Shown: positions 1 to 6,289, counted from the stretch's first letter. The stretch: DNA of 7,037 nt from Candidatus Woesearchaeota archaeon (GCA_016203215.1 JACQNF010000036.1:1-7037), one strand, 5' to 3'. Program-made: numbers and translations. The notes: generated by a model not told the origin, from the sequence alone.

Positions 1-197
1 ACTCTGCTTTGCTCAGTAGTTCTCGACAGACACAGTTAAACACGCGAGAAACACCCGCAGTGTTTCGACACGTAGATTAACTGTTAAGAGGCCAACGTTG
101 TTGGACGACTATATATTGGCCTTGCCCGCCGTGATGGTGAACTAAATACACACTGATGCCCAAAACATTTATATCTTCTTCTTTCTTTTCTGAGGGT
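1..197. other. Upstream region without a supported gene
   Basis: No gene can be supported here. A forward frame is open from the left edge to a TAA at 78-80 (about 25 codons, ending in residues VFRHVD), so it could be the tail of a gene starting outside the window, but nothing in it is recognisable. The stretch also holds a 7-bp inverted repeat, AGGCCAA at 89-95 and TTGGCCT at 116-122, which brackets a TATA-like tract at 109-117. A second TATA box at 168-174 serves the gene at 198. No tRNA or rRNA fold is apparent. Confidence 0.5.
168..174 (+). promoter_or_regulatory. TATA box for the gene at 198
   Basis: TTTATAT is centred about 27 nt before the ATG at 198. This is the spacing expected when archaeal transcription starts at or next to the start codon, so the mRNA is probably leaderless. 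It supports the ATG at 198 over the in-frame ATG at 156, which lies upstream of this box. Confidence 0.55.
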
Positions 198-584
198 ATG
201 GTCAAACCGTGGTGGAAGAAGTTGTTCCCTTCAGAACCAGGGCGAAAAGTTGATTCCTCTCTCGATATTGCCGCTGTGATTGAATTCTTGGAAGATGTGC
301 AGAAAATACCTCCGCTTCTTCTCAGCGAAATGAAGCGATTGGAAGAGCTGGAAAAAGAAAGCCATATCGCCAAACCGGGCCTTTTGGAGACCAATCTTCG
401 AACACAGGCAGACGTTCTGGAGAAGATTATCAAGCTTTACGAATCGTTGCAGAATGATACGGATATCAATGGGCTTCGGGTGAAACGTCTTGTTCAAGAG
501 TATCTGCGGCGAGCGCAACGGAGCGGACTTAATAGTCTTGTGGAGCAAAAACGAAAGAATCCCTTGTGGCGCTGTAATTGGTAG
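198..584 (+). CDS. Hypothetical small helical protein (128 aa)
   Basis: I do not recognise this protein. From the ATG at 198 it is 128 residues long and has no signal peptide or membrane segment. After a Trp- and Lys-rich N-terminus (MVKPWWKK) it looks almost entirely alpha-helical and highly charged, with Leu/Ile spacing suggestive of a short coiled coil or helical bundle over roughly residues 22-110. The last 15 residues are basic and end with two tryptophans and a cysteine, so it could bind nucleic acid or a partner, but that is a guess. The ATG at 156 would add 14 Ser/Phe-rich residues; I prefer 198 because a TATA box lies 27 nt upstream, in keeping with other genes here. It is a separate transcription unit from the PKD gene, which has its own TATA box. 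Long antisense frames across it look like shadows. Confidence 0.65.
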   Translation: MVKPWWKKLFPSEPGRKVDSSLDIAAVIEFLEDVQKIPPLLLSEMKRLEELEKESHIAKPGLLETNLRTQADVLEKIIKLYESLQNDTDINGLRVKRLVQEYLRRAQRSGLNSLVEQKRKNPLWRCNW

Positions 585-609
585 ATGAATTATTGTCAAC
601 ACTCGAAAT

Positions 610-618
610 ATTTAAAAG
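610..618 (+). promoter_or_regulatory. TATA box for the PKD-protein gene
   Basis: ATTTAAAAG is centred about 27 nt upstream of the ATG at 641, again the leaderless geometry. It lies in the 56-nt gap after the preceding gene, so the PKD gene has its own promoter. No Shine-Dalgarno sequence is needed or clearly present. Confidence 0.6.
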
Positions 619-640
619 CAAGCGGTTTTCCTTTTGAGAG

Positions 641-1837
641 ATGTTTTCGAGCCGTGTGTTTGTAGTGTTTGTCCTTGTTGTTCTTAGCCTTTCATTTGTA
701 GTGTTCGCTGATAGTCATTCCTCCGAGGTTGTGGTAGAACAACCATTTCCGGAAGAATCAACTTCAGAAACAGTCCCTGAATCTCCCGAGCCTCTTGCGG
801 TGACAATCACTGCTACACCGCTGACCGGTGTTGCCCCGCTCCCCGTGCAATTCCTCTCTGCTGTTGTTGGAAAACAACCGTTGGTGTATTCATGGGATTT
901 TAACGGCGATGGTCTTGCTGACAGTTCTCTGCAGAATCCAATGTTCACATTTGAAAATAGCGGCTCTTACATAGTCAGTCTTTCCGTGAATGATGCGGAA
1001 GGGAGGAACGGTACACAAACAGTATTGATTTCTGTCTCAACGTACGATAGCGGATTAAACATCAGCTCATATTTTCCCTCGTCTGTTGCCAAAGGTCAAA
1101 ATCAAATTACATTTCTGGTTATTAACAATGGCAAGGTATCGCTCCGTGACGTTTCTGCCAAAATTGTCGCTGATGGTATTCAACAGACTGGCACAACATC
1201 TATCTCCCTTCTCCGCCCTGGAGACCAGGACTCTATCACCGTCACTGCTCTGTTTCATAAGACGGGAGAAATTAAAGGAATCCTCAAGTTTGAGGACAAA
1301 AAGATCCCTCTCACGTTTTCTGTTAAAGAGCCGGTATCTTATAACGTTTCTGCTCTCCAGGATTCTTTTCAAGATGTGAAGAAAGCATTGATGGCGCAAG
1401 AATCTCTCTATACGGCGAAGAAAGCAGAAGGCTTCTTAGTGGTCGAAATCTATGATGCCATCAAGACTGCCCAGAAACAGGTTCAAGATGCCCAGCAGCA
1501 GCTTTTAACACAAAATTATCACGATGCGAAACTCGCGATTGATCTTGCGAATACGACAATTACTGATGTGACTGCTTCATTGCAGAATGCACGTAAACAG
1601 AAGCAGTCTCCTTTGATCTGGTTGAAAGATAACGCTGTCGCCATCACGGCAATCGTCGCTGCATCCGGAACAATCAGCGGTCTTCTCATCAAGGTCAAGA
1701 ATAAAGCATCGAAAATTGGCGAGAACGTGAAGATGAAAATTGTGCCGACAGCACGGAAGAGAGAAGAAGAGATCGTTGATATCGAAAGTGAAAAAGAAGA
1801 ATTGGAGAAAGGGAGTGAACTCCAGAGCAAGAAATGA
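641..1837 (+). CDS. PKD-domain surface protein, secreted and C-terminally membrane-anchored
   Basis: This is a 398-residue predicted extracytoplasmic protein. Residues 1-23 form a Sec-type signal peptide: Arg5, a Val/Leu/Phe-rich core, and a VFA site with cleavage likely before Asp24. An acidic Ser/Thr/Pro linker (24-52) leads to a PKD domain (about 53-133) with the typical YSWDFNGDG motif at 83-91. Within it D86, N88, D90 and D94 form a DxNxDGxxD pattern that could bind calcium. Residues 139-229 look like a second Ig-like beta-sandwich of CARDB/NEW3 type (phrases VINNG and LRPGD). Residues 234-325 are Gln/Ala-rich helices, probably a coiled-coil stalk. A transmembrane segment (332-350) is followed by a 48-residue charged tail, basic then acidic, probably cytoplasmic. 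N-glycosylation sequons occur at N123, N140, N235 and N304. Such proteins usually serve in adhesion or cell-envelope structure; the partner is unknown. The stop lies 2 nt from the stop of the opposing gene. Confidence 0.85.
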   Translation: MFSSRVFVVFVLVVLSLSFVVFADSHSSEVVVEQPFPEESTSETVPESPEPLAVTITATPLTGVAPLPVQFLSAVVGKQPLVYSWDFNGDGLADSSLQNPMFTFENSGSYIVSLSVNDAEGRNGTQTVLISVSTYDSGLNISSYFPSSVAKGQNQITFLVINNGKVSLRDVSAKIVADGIQQTGTTSISLLRPGDQDSITVTALFHKTGEIKGILKFEDKKIPLTFSVKEPVSYNVSALQDSFQDVKKALMAQESLYTAKKAEGFLVVEIYDAIKTAQKQVQDAQQQLLTQNYHDAKLAIDLANTTITDVTASLQNARKQKQSPLIWLKDNAVAITAIVAASGTISGLLIKVKNKASKIGENVKMKIVPTARKREEEIVDIESEKEELEKGSELQSKK

Positions 1838-1839
1838 TT

Positions 1840-2256
1840 CTACCGAACCATTTTCCCTATGAGATATCCCAACACATATCCTGCTGTGGTCTCAACAGCC
1901 ACGACGGGGAGCGCTAGCACCATCGTTTTTGTTCCTTCGTGAACAGGTTTTTTTCCTAAGAATCGTTTATCTTGGTACGTAGTTTGTTCGCGTACGATTT
2001 TCTCCAGATCATCTGCAGATAACTCGTCACCCATTTCTTCGGCGATTATTTGTCTCCATTCTGCACGTCGTTCTTCCTCGTCTAAGAGATTATACACTTT
2101 AATGAACATCCCGTTGAGCGCGCCTTTGACGATAGAAACGGGAGCGCCCACGTAGAGTAGATAAAGCGGATCGATCGGGTGGCCGGTCGCATCACTATAT
2201 CCCTTGACGGCGCCAGCAAGAGCTGGTAATCCTTCGAGCAGCCAGCGGAAGAGCAT
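1840..2256 (-). CDS. Hypothetical small membrane-associated protein with glycine zipper
   Basis: I do not recognise this 138-residue protein. It has a hydrophobic, Gly/Ala-rich N-terminal half (about 5-17 and 28-54), a strongly charged central region (about 58-110, rich in Glu, Arg and Lys) and a hydrophobic C-terminal helix (about 111-134). That helix carries a GxxxGxxxG pattern (G126, G130, G134), typical of tightly packed membrane helices or of oligomerising small membrane proteins. One reading is a hairpin or two- to three-pass membrane protein with a cytoplasmic charged loop. The ATG at 2254-2256 is supported by a TATA-like box about 25 nt upstream, so it is transcribed separately from the DUF655 gene behind it. 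In many archaea the gene after DUF655 is the 16S rRNA dimethyltransferase ksgA; this protein is clearly not that enzyme. It converges on the PKD gene with a 2-nt gap. Confidence 0.7.
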   Translation of the reverse strand: MLFRWLLEGLPALAGAVKGYSDATGHPIDPLYLLYVGAPVSIVKGALNGMFIKVYNLLDEEERRAEWRQIIAEEMGDELSADDLEKIVREQTTYQDKRFLGKKPVHEGTKTMVLALPVVAVETTAGYVLGYLIGKMVR

Positions 2257-2276
2257 TGACTGTAGATGGCTGTGCT

Positions 2277-2288
2277 CTTTTAAAAAAT
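2277..2288 (-). promoter_or_regulatory. TATA-like box for the gene at 2256
   Basis: On the minus strand the tract reads TTTTTTAAAAG, centred about 25 nt upstream of the ATG at 2256. This fits a leaderless transcript. It lies in the 128-nt gap downstream of the DUF655 stop. Confidence 0.5.
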
Positions 2289-2345
2289 TATGAACATGGT
2301 GCTTATCTTATCTCCTCTGTGTTCGTTAGGCCAAAGGTGGATAGA

Positions 2346-2358
2346 GAAATAAAAAAAC
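2346..2358 (-). terminator. Oligo-T terminator after DUF655
   Basis: The minus strand carries TTTTTTT followed by ATTT just beyond the DUF655 stop (2385-2387). Archaeal RNA polymerase terminates at such T-rich tracts without needing a hairpin. It would close the rpl21e-rpoF-DUF655 transcript before the promoter of the next gene. Confidence 0.5.
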
Positions 2359-2384
2359 TAAGTGAGCGGGGGATTATAGACGTA

Positions 2385-2957
2385 CTATCCCACAAATACT
2401 TTATACTTTTCTTTCCCTTCGATTTCCGAAATAATCCGCTTGATCACGACCTGCTTTGGATTAGGCAAGAGCTTGACCCTTTCTTTCAAGTCATCAAAAC
2501 TAGTGAAAGGGCGTACTTTGCGTGCTTCGACGATCTCCCACATATGTTTCTTTCCCAGTCCGGGGAGCAGCTCCAGTTGATGCATCCGCATGCTCAACGG
2601 CTGTGCTTTATTAAAAAACTCAATAAAGCGTTGCTCTTGTTGTTCCACGACTTTTTCTACAGCGTGTTGCAGCTCTGCTTGTGCAGTAGATGTGAGCTTA
2701 TCGGTAGGGATTCTGCCTTTGACATGATGTACTTCTTCCCGTTTTCCTTCACCGATGTATACTTCTTGCTGTGGTTGAAGAAAAACTTCTTTTTTAGGGA
2801 TCAATTCCAAGATGGAGAGATGACCAAGCCCTAACGCCTGAGCGATCGGCATCTTCATTGTTCCTTCTTCAAAAGGATAGCCGTGCGGCAAGAAATCTAA
2901 GACGATTGCCCGCTCCTCGCGGATTTCTTTCTTTTGAAGTTGTTGGTCTGCGTTCAT
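2385..2957 (-). CDS. DUF655 family protein (predicted RNA-binding, helix-hairpin-helix)
   Basis: This 190-residue protein matches the archaeal DUF655 family at its usual length. Family hallmarks are visible in order: the VLDFLPHG motif (19-26), an OB/KOW-like N-terminal part with VYIGEGKRE (66-74), LTSTAQAEL (88-96), the FFNKA-P segment (114-120), the R-x-H-x-LELLPG motif (124-133) and a helix-hairpin-helix with LLPGLGKK (130-137). The basic and acidic segment after it includes PFTSFDDL (150-157) and ends in KYKVFVG. The biochemical role is not established. Its fold and its standing association with L21e, Rpb4 and rRNA methyltransferase genes suggest RNA binding in ribosome maturation or a transcription-translation link. 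It is third in the minus-strand cluster, 72 nt after rpoF. A GGTG element about 7 nt before the ATG is a weak ribosome-binding site. A TATA-like TTTATTAA (2987-2994) could give an additional promoter. Confidence 0.9.
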   Translation of the reverse strand: MNADQQLQKKEIREERAIVLDFLPHGYPFEEGTMKMPIAQALGLGHLSILELIPKKEVFLQPQQEVYIGEGKREEVHHVKGRIPTDKLTSTAQAELQHAVEKVVEQQEQRFIEFFNKAQPLSMRMHQLELLPGLGKKHMWEIVEARKVRPFTSFDDLKERVKLLPNPKQVVIKRIISEIEGKEKYKVFVG

Positions 2958-2986
2958 GCGTATCCACCGGTATGAATTGTTTAGAA

Positions 2987-2994
2987 TTAATAAA
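2987..2994 (-). promoter_or_regulatory. Possible internal promoter for DUF655
   Basis: The minus strand reads TTTATTAA, centred about 33 nt before the ATG at 2957, which would give a leader of only a few nt. It sits in the 72-nt gap after rpoF, so DUF655 may be transcribed both by read-through and from here. The spacing is looser than at the other promoters, so this is a weak call. Confidence 0.3.
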
Positions 2995-3029
2995 AATTGT
3001 GTTTCTGCAGATGACAGATAATCGCTGGT

Positions 3030-3374
3030 TTACAGGATTTCTGCCACCGCGGCCACAATGCTGTCTTGATCTTTCTTAGGCAGGCTTAGCGGGTACGCCT
3101 GCAAGACCACTTTTAATTCATTTGCCGTTTTCGGCAAGAAATCAATGATCTTCGTGAAATGCTCTTCACGCAAGCGGGTTAAATTTAAATTCTGAAGCTT
3201 TTTGAGTAATTCCTCTTTTTTCTGAGCACTCATTGTCGCAAAATGGTCAACATATTCTTTCGCTTTATTTGAACGGAAATTGAGTTCACTATCTCGTTTC
3301 TGCATCTCTTCCAGCGCATCCTTGACGTCAACAAGGGTCATTGGCTTTGCTTCGATATGTTGTGGGTTAGTCAT
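3030..3374 (-). CDS. rpoF: DNA-directed RNA polymerase subunit Rpb4 (RpoF)
   Basis: Rpb4 (subunit F) pairs with Rpb7 (subunit E) to form the stalk of archaeal RNA polymerase, which helps open-complex formation, contacts emerging RNA and supports termination. At 114 residues the protein has the usual archaeal length. The N-terminal part has the family-typical TLVDVKDALEEM stretch (13-24). The C-terminal HRDC-like helical domain contains the signature seen across archaeal Rpb4 proteins: LTRLREEH, then KIIDFLPKTANELK, then a closing LSLPKKDQDSIVAAV segment. The gene begins 19 nt after the rpl21e stop and has no clear Shine-Dalgarno sequence or well-spaced TATA box of its own, so it is probably co-transcribed with rpl21e. 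L21e followed by Rpb4 and DUF655 is a well-known archaeal gene order, which supports the call. Confidence 0.92.
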   Translation of the reverse strand: MTNPQHIEAKPMTLVDVKDALEEMQKRDSELNFRSNKAKEYVDHFATMSAQKKEELLKKLQNLNLTRLREEHFTKIIDFLPKTANELKVVLQAYPLSLPKKDQDSIVAAVAEIL

Positions 3375-3393
3375 TTTGGTTAAAGTTTGATTT

Positions 3394-3690
3394 TTATTGA
3401 ACCTTTAAGAGATGGATGGGATGAACGTAGAGGATCTTCTCTTTGTCTCCATCGTGGATGAGGACTTCGTAACAGAGACCTTTCATTGTTCCGGTAACCG
3501 TACCCGTGAGACCGTGAAAGCGAGGATGGAAACGTCCTTTTGTGACATTTCCTTGGATCTTCAAGCCCACTTTCTCTCCCTGAGTGAACGTCTGGAAATA
3601 CCTGCTGAGGGAGATTTTACCTCGTTCACGGATCGTCTGCTGAATTTTAAACTTGCTTTTCCTGTACGTCGAACCGATGCGTTTTACCAT
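3394..3690 (-). CDS. rpl21e: 50S ribosomal protein L21e
   Basis: L21e is a large-subunit ribosomal protein present in archaea and eukaryotes and absent from bacteria. The 98-residue length is normal. The sequence shows the family features: a short basic N-terminus (MVKRIGSTYRKSKFK), the RERGKISLSRYFQTF segment, an SH3-like barrel with GEKVGLKI, the highly conserved KGRFHPRFHGLTGTV stretch, and the terminal HPIHLLKVQ resembling the usual RPEHLKP-type end. It is the first gene of the minus-strand cluster with rpoF and DUF655. The ATG at 3688-3690 is fixed by a strong TATA box 28 nt upstream, indicating a leaderless mRNA. The promoter diverges from that of elp3. Confidence 0.95.
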   Translation of the reverse strand: MVKRIGSTYRKSKFKIQQTIRERGKISLSRYFQTFTQGEKVGLKIQGNVTKGRFHPRFHGLTGTVTGTMKGLCYEVLIHDGDKEKILYVHPIHLLKVQ

Positions 3691-3713
3691 TTGCTCTTAG
3701 GATTAAGCGGTCA

Positions 3714-3722
3714 TTTATAAAG
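3714..3722 (-). promoter_or_regulatory. TATA box for the rpl21e-rpoF-DUF655 cluster
   Basis: The minus strand reads CTTTATAAA, a near-ideal archaeal TATA box centred 28 nt upstream of the L21e ATG. It is the best box in the window, as expected for a highly expressed ribosomal protein gene. Confidence 0.7.
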
Positions 3723-3792
3723 ATTTCTGCGGTCTCCACGCCATCATCGGTTGCGTGCTTCCATCGGAGATTTTCCATTTCTTCACCAGAAC

Positions 3793-3800
3793 TTTAATAA
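3793..3800 (+). promoter_or_regulatory. TATA box for elp3-dph5
   Basis: TTTAATAA, followed by further A residues, is centred about 27 nt upstream of the elp3 ATG at 3824, again the leaderless geometry. It lies about 80 nt from the oppositely oriented rpl21e box, so the two units share one 133-bp divergent region. Confidence 0.6.
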
Positions 3801-3823
3801 AAAAACGTCCGTAGAACAGAGAA

Positions 3824-5521
3824 ATGGACTTTTATGATGAACTCCTGGCTGAACTCCGTCAAAAACACTTTCCTGAACTAGCTCTGACTAAACTGAAGCG
3901 TTCACTTGCCTTAAAGCACAATCTAAAGACCATCCCTTCAAACGTAGATGTCCTCCTCCACGCTCCGGTTGGGGAAATTTCTTCCTTAAAGAAGAAACTG
4001 CTTACTAAGCCTGTCCGCACCATCTCCGGTGTTTCGCCTGTCGCAGTCATGACCGCGCCAAGCCGATGTCCGCATGGTAAATGCACATTTTGCCCCGGCG
4101 GACTGCATTCTCCCTGGGGAGACGTCCCACAATCCTATACGGGCCACGAGCCGGCAACACTTCGAGGTATTCGAAATGATTATGACTCATATCTCCAAGT
4201 CATGAATCGTCTAGAGCAGTACGTTCTATTAGGGCATGCGTTTGATAAAGTTGAGATCATCGTCATGGGCGGGACGTTTCCCGCAACGGAAACAGAGTAC
4301 CAAGATCGTTTTATCACCGGCTGTTTTCAGGCGATGAATGATTTTTCCGAACTCTTTATGAAAAGTGAATTTGATTATGTGAAATTCAAAGAATTCTTTC
4401 AATTGCCGGGCGGCGTGCACGACAATCGACGGCTTGCAGCCATCCGTGAGAAACTGCTTGCGTTCAAAACCCGTAAAAAGACCACGCTGGAAGCAGAACA
4501 AGCCATCAATGAAACTGCGGCAGTTCGTTGTGTTGCGTTGTGCATTGAGACAAAACCAGATTGGGGATTTCTCGAGCACGGGAATGAGATGCTTCGTCAA
4601 GGCTGCACCCGCGTGGAATTAGGTATCGAATCAGTCTATGACGATGTGTTGAAACATGTCCATCGCGGCCATACTGCTGCCGATTCCCAACGTTCAATCC
4701 AGATTTTACGTGACCTCGGTTTCAAGGTCAATTTTCACTACATGCCGGGGCTGCCGCTGACAGATCGTGAGCGAGACATCGCTGGGATGAAATTGCTCTT
4801 CGATGATCCGGCATATCGTCCGGACATGATCAAGTTCTATCCAACGATGGTTGCTCCGGGCACGGCGTTGTTCCACCAATGGAAAGCCGGGGAATTTATC
4901 CCTATTGACACCGTTGAAGCAGCGGAACGCCTTGTCGAAATCAAGAAGATCATTCCTGAGTACTGTCGAGTTCAACGGATTCAGCGTGATGTCCCTACCA
5001 AATATTGGGAAGCGGGCGTTGGTTTGACAAATTTCCGCCAGTATATCCATGAGAAATATTCTGTCCAGTGCCGGTGTATCCGTTGCCGTGAACCGATGGG
5101 AAAAGAAATTGATTGGGACAAGATTCGTGTTGTTGTGCAGGAATATGCCGCCTCTGGTGGGACGGAGTTCTTCATCGCTGCGGAGGACCAACAGACGGAC
5201 ACTCTTGTCGGCTTCTGCCGGTTACGTTTTCCTGGTCAGTATCTTCGTGAAGAAATCACTCCTGGCAGCGCCATCATTCGTGAACTCCATGTTTATGGCA
5301 CGGCAACAGCAATTGGTGACGAAGGGCTTGTTCAGCATCATGGAATCGGCAGAAGGTTAGTTGAGAACGCAGAGGAGATTGCCCGTCGTCACGGACGTAC
5401 GAAGATGGTCGTCATCTCCGGTGTCGGTGTTCGTCAATATTATCAAGAAAAGATGGGGTATACTCGGGAAGGGCCGTACATGATAAAAATGATCAAACCA
5501 TTGATTGAGGTGTCCCCATGA
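3824..5521 (+). CDS. elp3: Elp3, tRNA uridine(34) 5-carboxymethyl synthase/acetyltransferase
   Basis: Archaeal Elp3 acts without the other Elongator subunits: it uses acetyl-CoA and radical S-adenosylmethionine chemistry to place a carboxymethyl-type group on C5 of wobble uridine 34 in tRNA. At 565 residues it is full length. The N-terminal part (1-75) is basic and likely binds tRNA. The radical SAM domain has the cluster cysteines C82, C87 and C90 in CPHGKCTFC followed by PGG, then QSYTGHEP, MGGTF (148-152) and GIESVYD (267-273). C416, C418 and C421 fit the zinc-binding segment. The C-terminal GNAT acetyltransferase domain (about 425-560) shows RELHVYG (486-492), the acetyl-CoA loop QHHGIG (504-509) and conserved tyrosines Y539 and Y540. 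Residues about 180-230 are longer than the matching part of human ELP3 as I recall it, perhaps an archaeal feature. The start is supported by the TATA box 27 nt upstream. The stop overlaps the dph5 start. Confidence 0.96.
   Translation: MDFYDELLAELRQKHFPELALTKLKRSLALKHNLKTIPSNVDVLLHAPVGEISSLKKKLLTKPVRTISGVSPVAVMTAPSRCPHGKCTFCPGGLHSPWGDVPQSYTGHEPATLRGIRNDYDSYLQVMNRLEQYVLLGHAFDKVEIIVMGGTFPATETEYQDRFITGCFQAMNDFSELFMKSEFDYVKFKEFFQLPGGVHDNRRLAAIREKLLAFKTRKKTTLEAEQAINETAAVRCVALCIETKPDWGFLEHGNEMLRQGCTRVELGIESVYDDVLKHVHRGHTAADSQRSIQILRDLGFKVNFHYMPGLPLTDRERDIAGMKLLFDDPAYRPDMIKFYPTMVAPGTALFHQWKAGEFIPIDTVEAAERLVEIKKIIPEYCRVQRIQRDVPTKYWEAGVGLTNFRQYIHEKYSVQCRCIRCREPMGKEIDWDKIRVVVQEYAASGGTEFFIAAEDQQTDTLVGFCRLRFPGQYLREEITPGSAIIRELHVYGTATAIGDEGLVQHHGIGRRLVENAEEIARRHGRTKMVVISGVGVRQYYQEKMGYTREGPYMIKMIKPLIEVSP
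5507..5512 (+). promoter_or_regulatory. Shine-Dalgarno site of dph5 inside elp3
   Basis: GAGGTG lies 5 nt before the dph5 ATG, within the last codons of elp3, and matches the archaeal anti-SD (AGGAGGTGA complement). It decides the start at 5518 and, with the ATGA overlap, points to translational coupling. Confidence 0.7.
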
Positions 5522-6276
5522 CTTTTTACATTATTGGAATTGGACTTGGTACGGAAAAAGATATCACTGTTCGTGGTCTTGAAGCGGTAAGGAGATGTGA
5601 TACGATCTATTTTGAAAAATACACCTCGCTGCTTCAATGCTCAATGAGCGACGTAGAGCAATTCTATGGAAAGAAAATTATTCCCGCAGATCGTGTTCTT
5701 TCCGAGCAAGGCGCAGACGGTCTCATCGCCGAAGCGAAAACAAAGAACGTAGCTTTTGTAGTTGTCGGCGATCCGTTTTCGGCGACTACCCACATCGAAC
5801 TCTTTCGTCAGGCGCTGCACAACGGTATTCCGGTTGAAATTATCAACAACGCTTCTGTTTTGACAGCCGTGGGAATCACGGGCTTGCAATTATACAAATT
5901 TGGCAAGACAACCTCTATCCCTTTTCTGGAAGATCATCCGCACTTGGAAACGCCCTACGAAGTTATCTTTGAGAACCAACAGCGAGGGCTGCACACGTTA
6001 TGTCTTCTCGATCTCCAGCCGGAAAAGCAACGATTCATGACAATTCCCCACGCATTAGAGATCCTTGAACGGATTGAAGAACGAAAGCACACAAAGATGA
6101 TTAATGATGATCTCTTGGTTGTCGGCTGTGCGCGGCTTGGCAGCAGTGATTTCTGTGTGAAAGCAGGAGCGCTCCGCGAAATGAAGCATGTCGATTTTGG
6201 TAAACCTCCACAGTGCTTGATCATTCCCGGCAAGCTGCACTTTTCTGAAGAAGAAATGCTGGCATTTTTTCGGTGA
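5518..6276 (+). CDS. dph5: Diphthine synthase Dph5
   Basis: Dph5 uses S-adenosylmethionine to methylate the modified histidine of elongation factor 2, forming diphthine on the way to diphthamide; it acts in the cytoplasm. At 252 residues it has normal archaeal length and the class III (tetrapyrrole-methylase) fold. Visible signatures are the N-terminal YIIGIGLGTEKDIT (4-17) with its glycine-rich loop, RGLEAVRRCD, the EKYTS segment, VVGDPFSATTH (82-92), NNASVLTAVGITGLQLYKFG (110-129) and RGLHTLCLLDL. The C-terminal domain contains the VVGCARLGS stretch and ends in HFSEEEMLAFFR. The start overlaps the elp3 stop in ATGA and is preceded by GAGGTG, so the two are co-transcribed and probably translationally coupled. 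Both products modify the decoding machinery. A T6 run at 6265-6270 in the last codons may contribute to termination. The companion Dph2 and Dph6 genes are not in the window. Confidence 0.97.
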   Translation: MTFYIIGIGLGTEKDITVRGLEAVRRCDTIYFEKYTSLLQCSMSDVEQFYGKKIIPADRVLSEQGADGLIAEAKTKNVAFVVVGDPFSATTHIELFRQALHNGIPVEIINNASVLTAVGITGLQLYKFGKTTSIPFLEDHPHLETPYEVIFENQQRGLHTLCLLDLQPEKQRFMTIPHALEILERIEERKHTKMINDDLLVVGCARLGSSDFCVKAGALREMKHVDFGKPPQCLIIPGKLHFSEEEMLAFFR

Positions 6277-6289
6277 ATTGGGCTTGTGG

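Noticed and set aside
131..156. Possible box C/D sRNA (GTGATGG and CTGA)
   Set aside because: The C box is imperfect, only one box pair about 16 nt apart is present, and no C'/D' pair was found.
77..602. Two minus-strand frames antisense to the gene at 198
   Set aside because: Ser/Phe/His-rich products without motifs, and no TATA box at the expected distance that I could see. The forward frame has better composition and a well-placed promoter, although the protein is itself unrecognised.
2256..2834. Long forward reading frame of 192 codons
   Set aside because: It lies antisense to the well-supported DUF655 gene, and its Phe- and Leu-heavy composition is that of a shadow frame; no promoter or domain supports it.
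3412..3720. Forward reading frame of 102 codons opposite rpl21e
   Set aside because: It is fully explained as the antisense of L21e, which matches its family along its whole length.
3741..3767. Near-repeat CCATCATCGG / CCATCGG in the divergent promoter region
   Set aside because: Too short and imperfect to separate from chance.
4706..5191. Minus-strand frame of 161 codons inside elp3
   Set aside because: Antisense to conserved Elp3 codons, with no recognisable motif.
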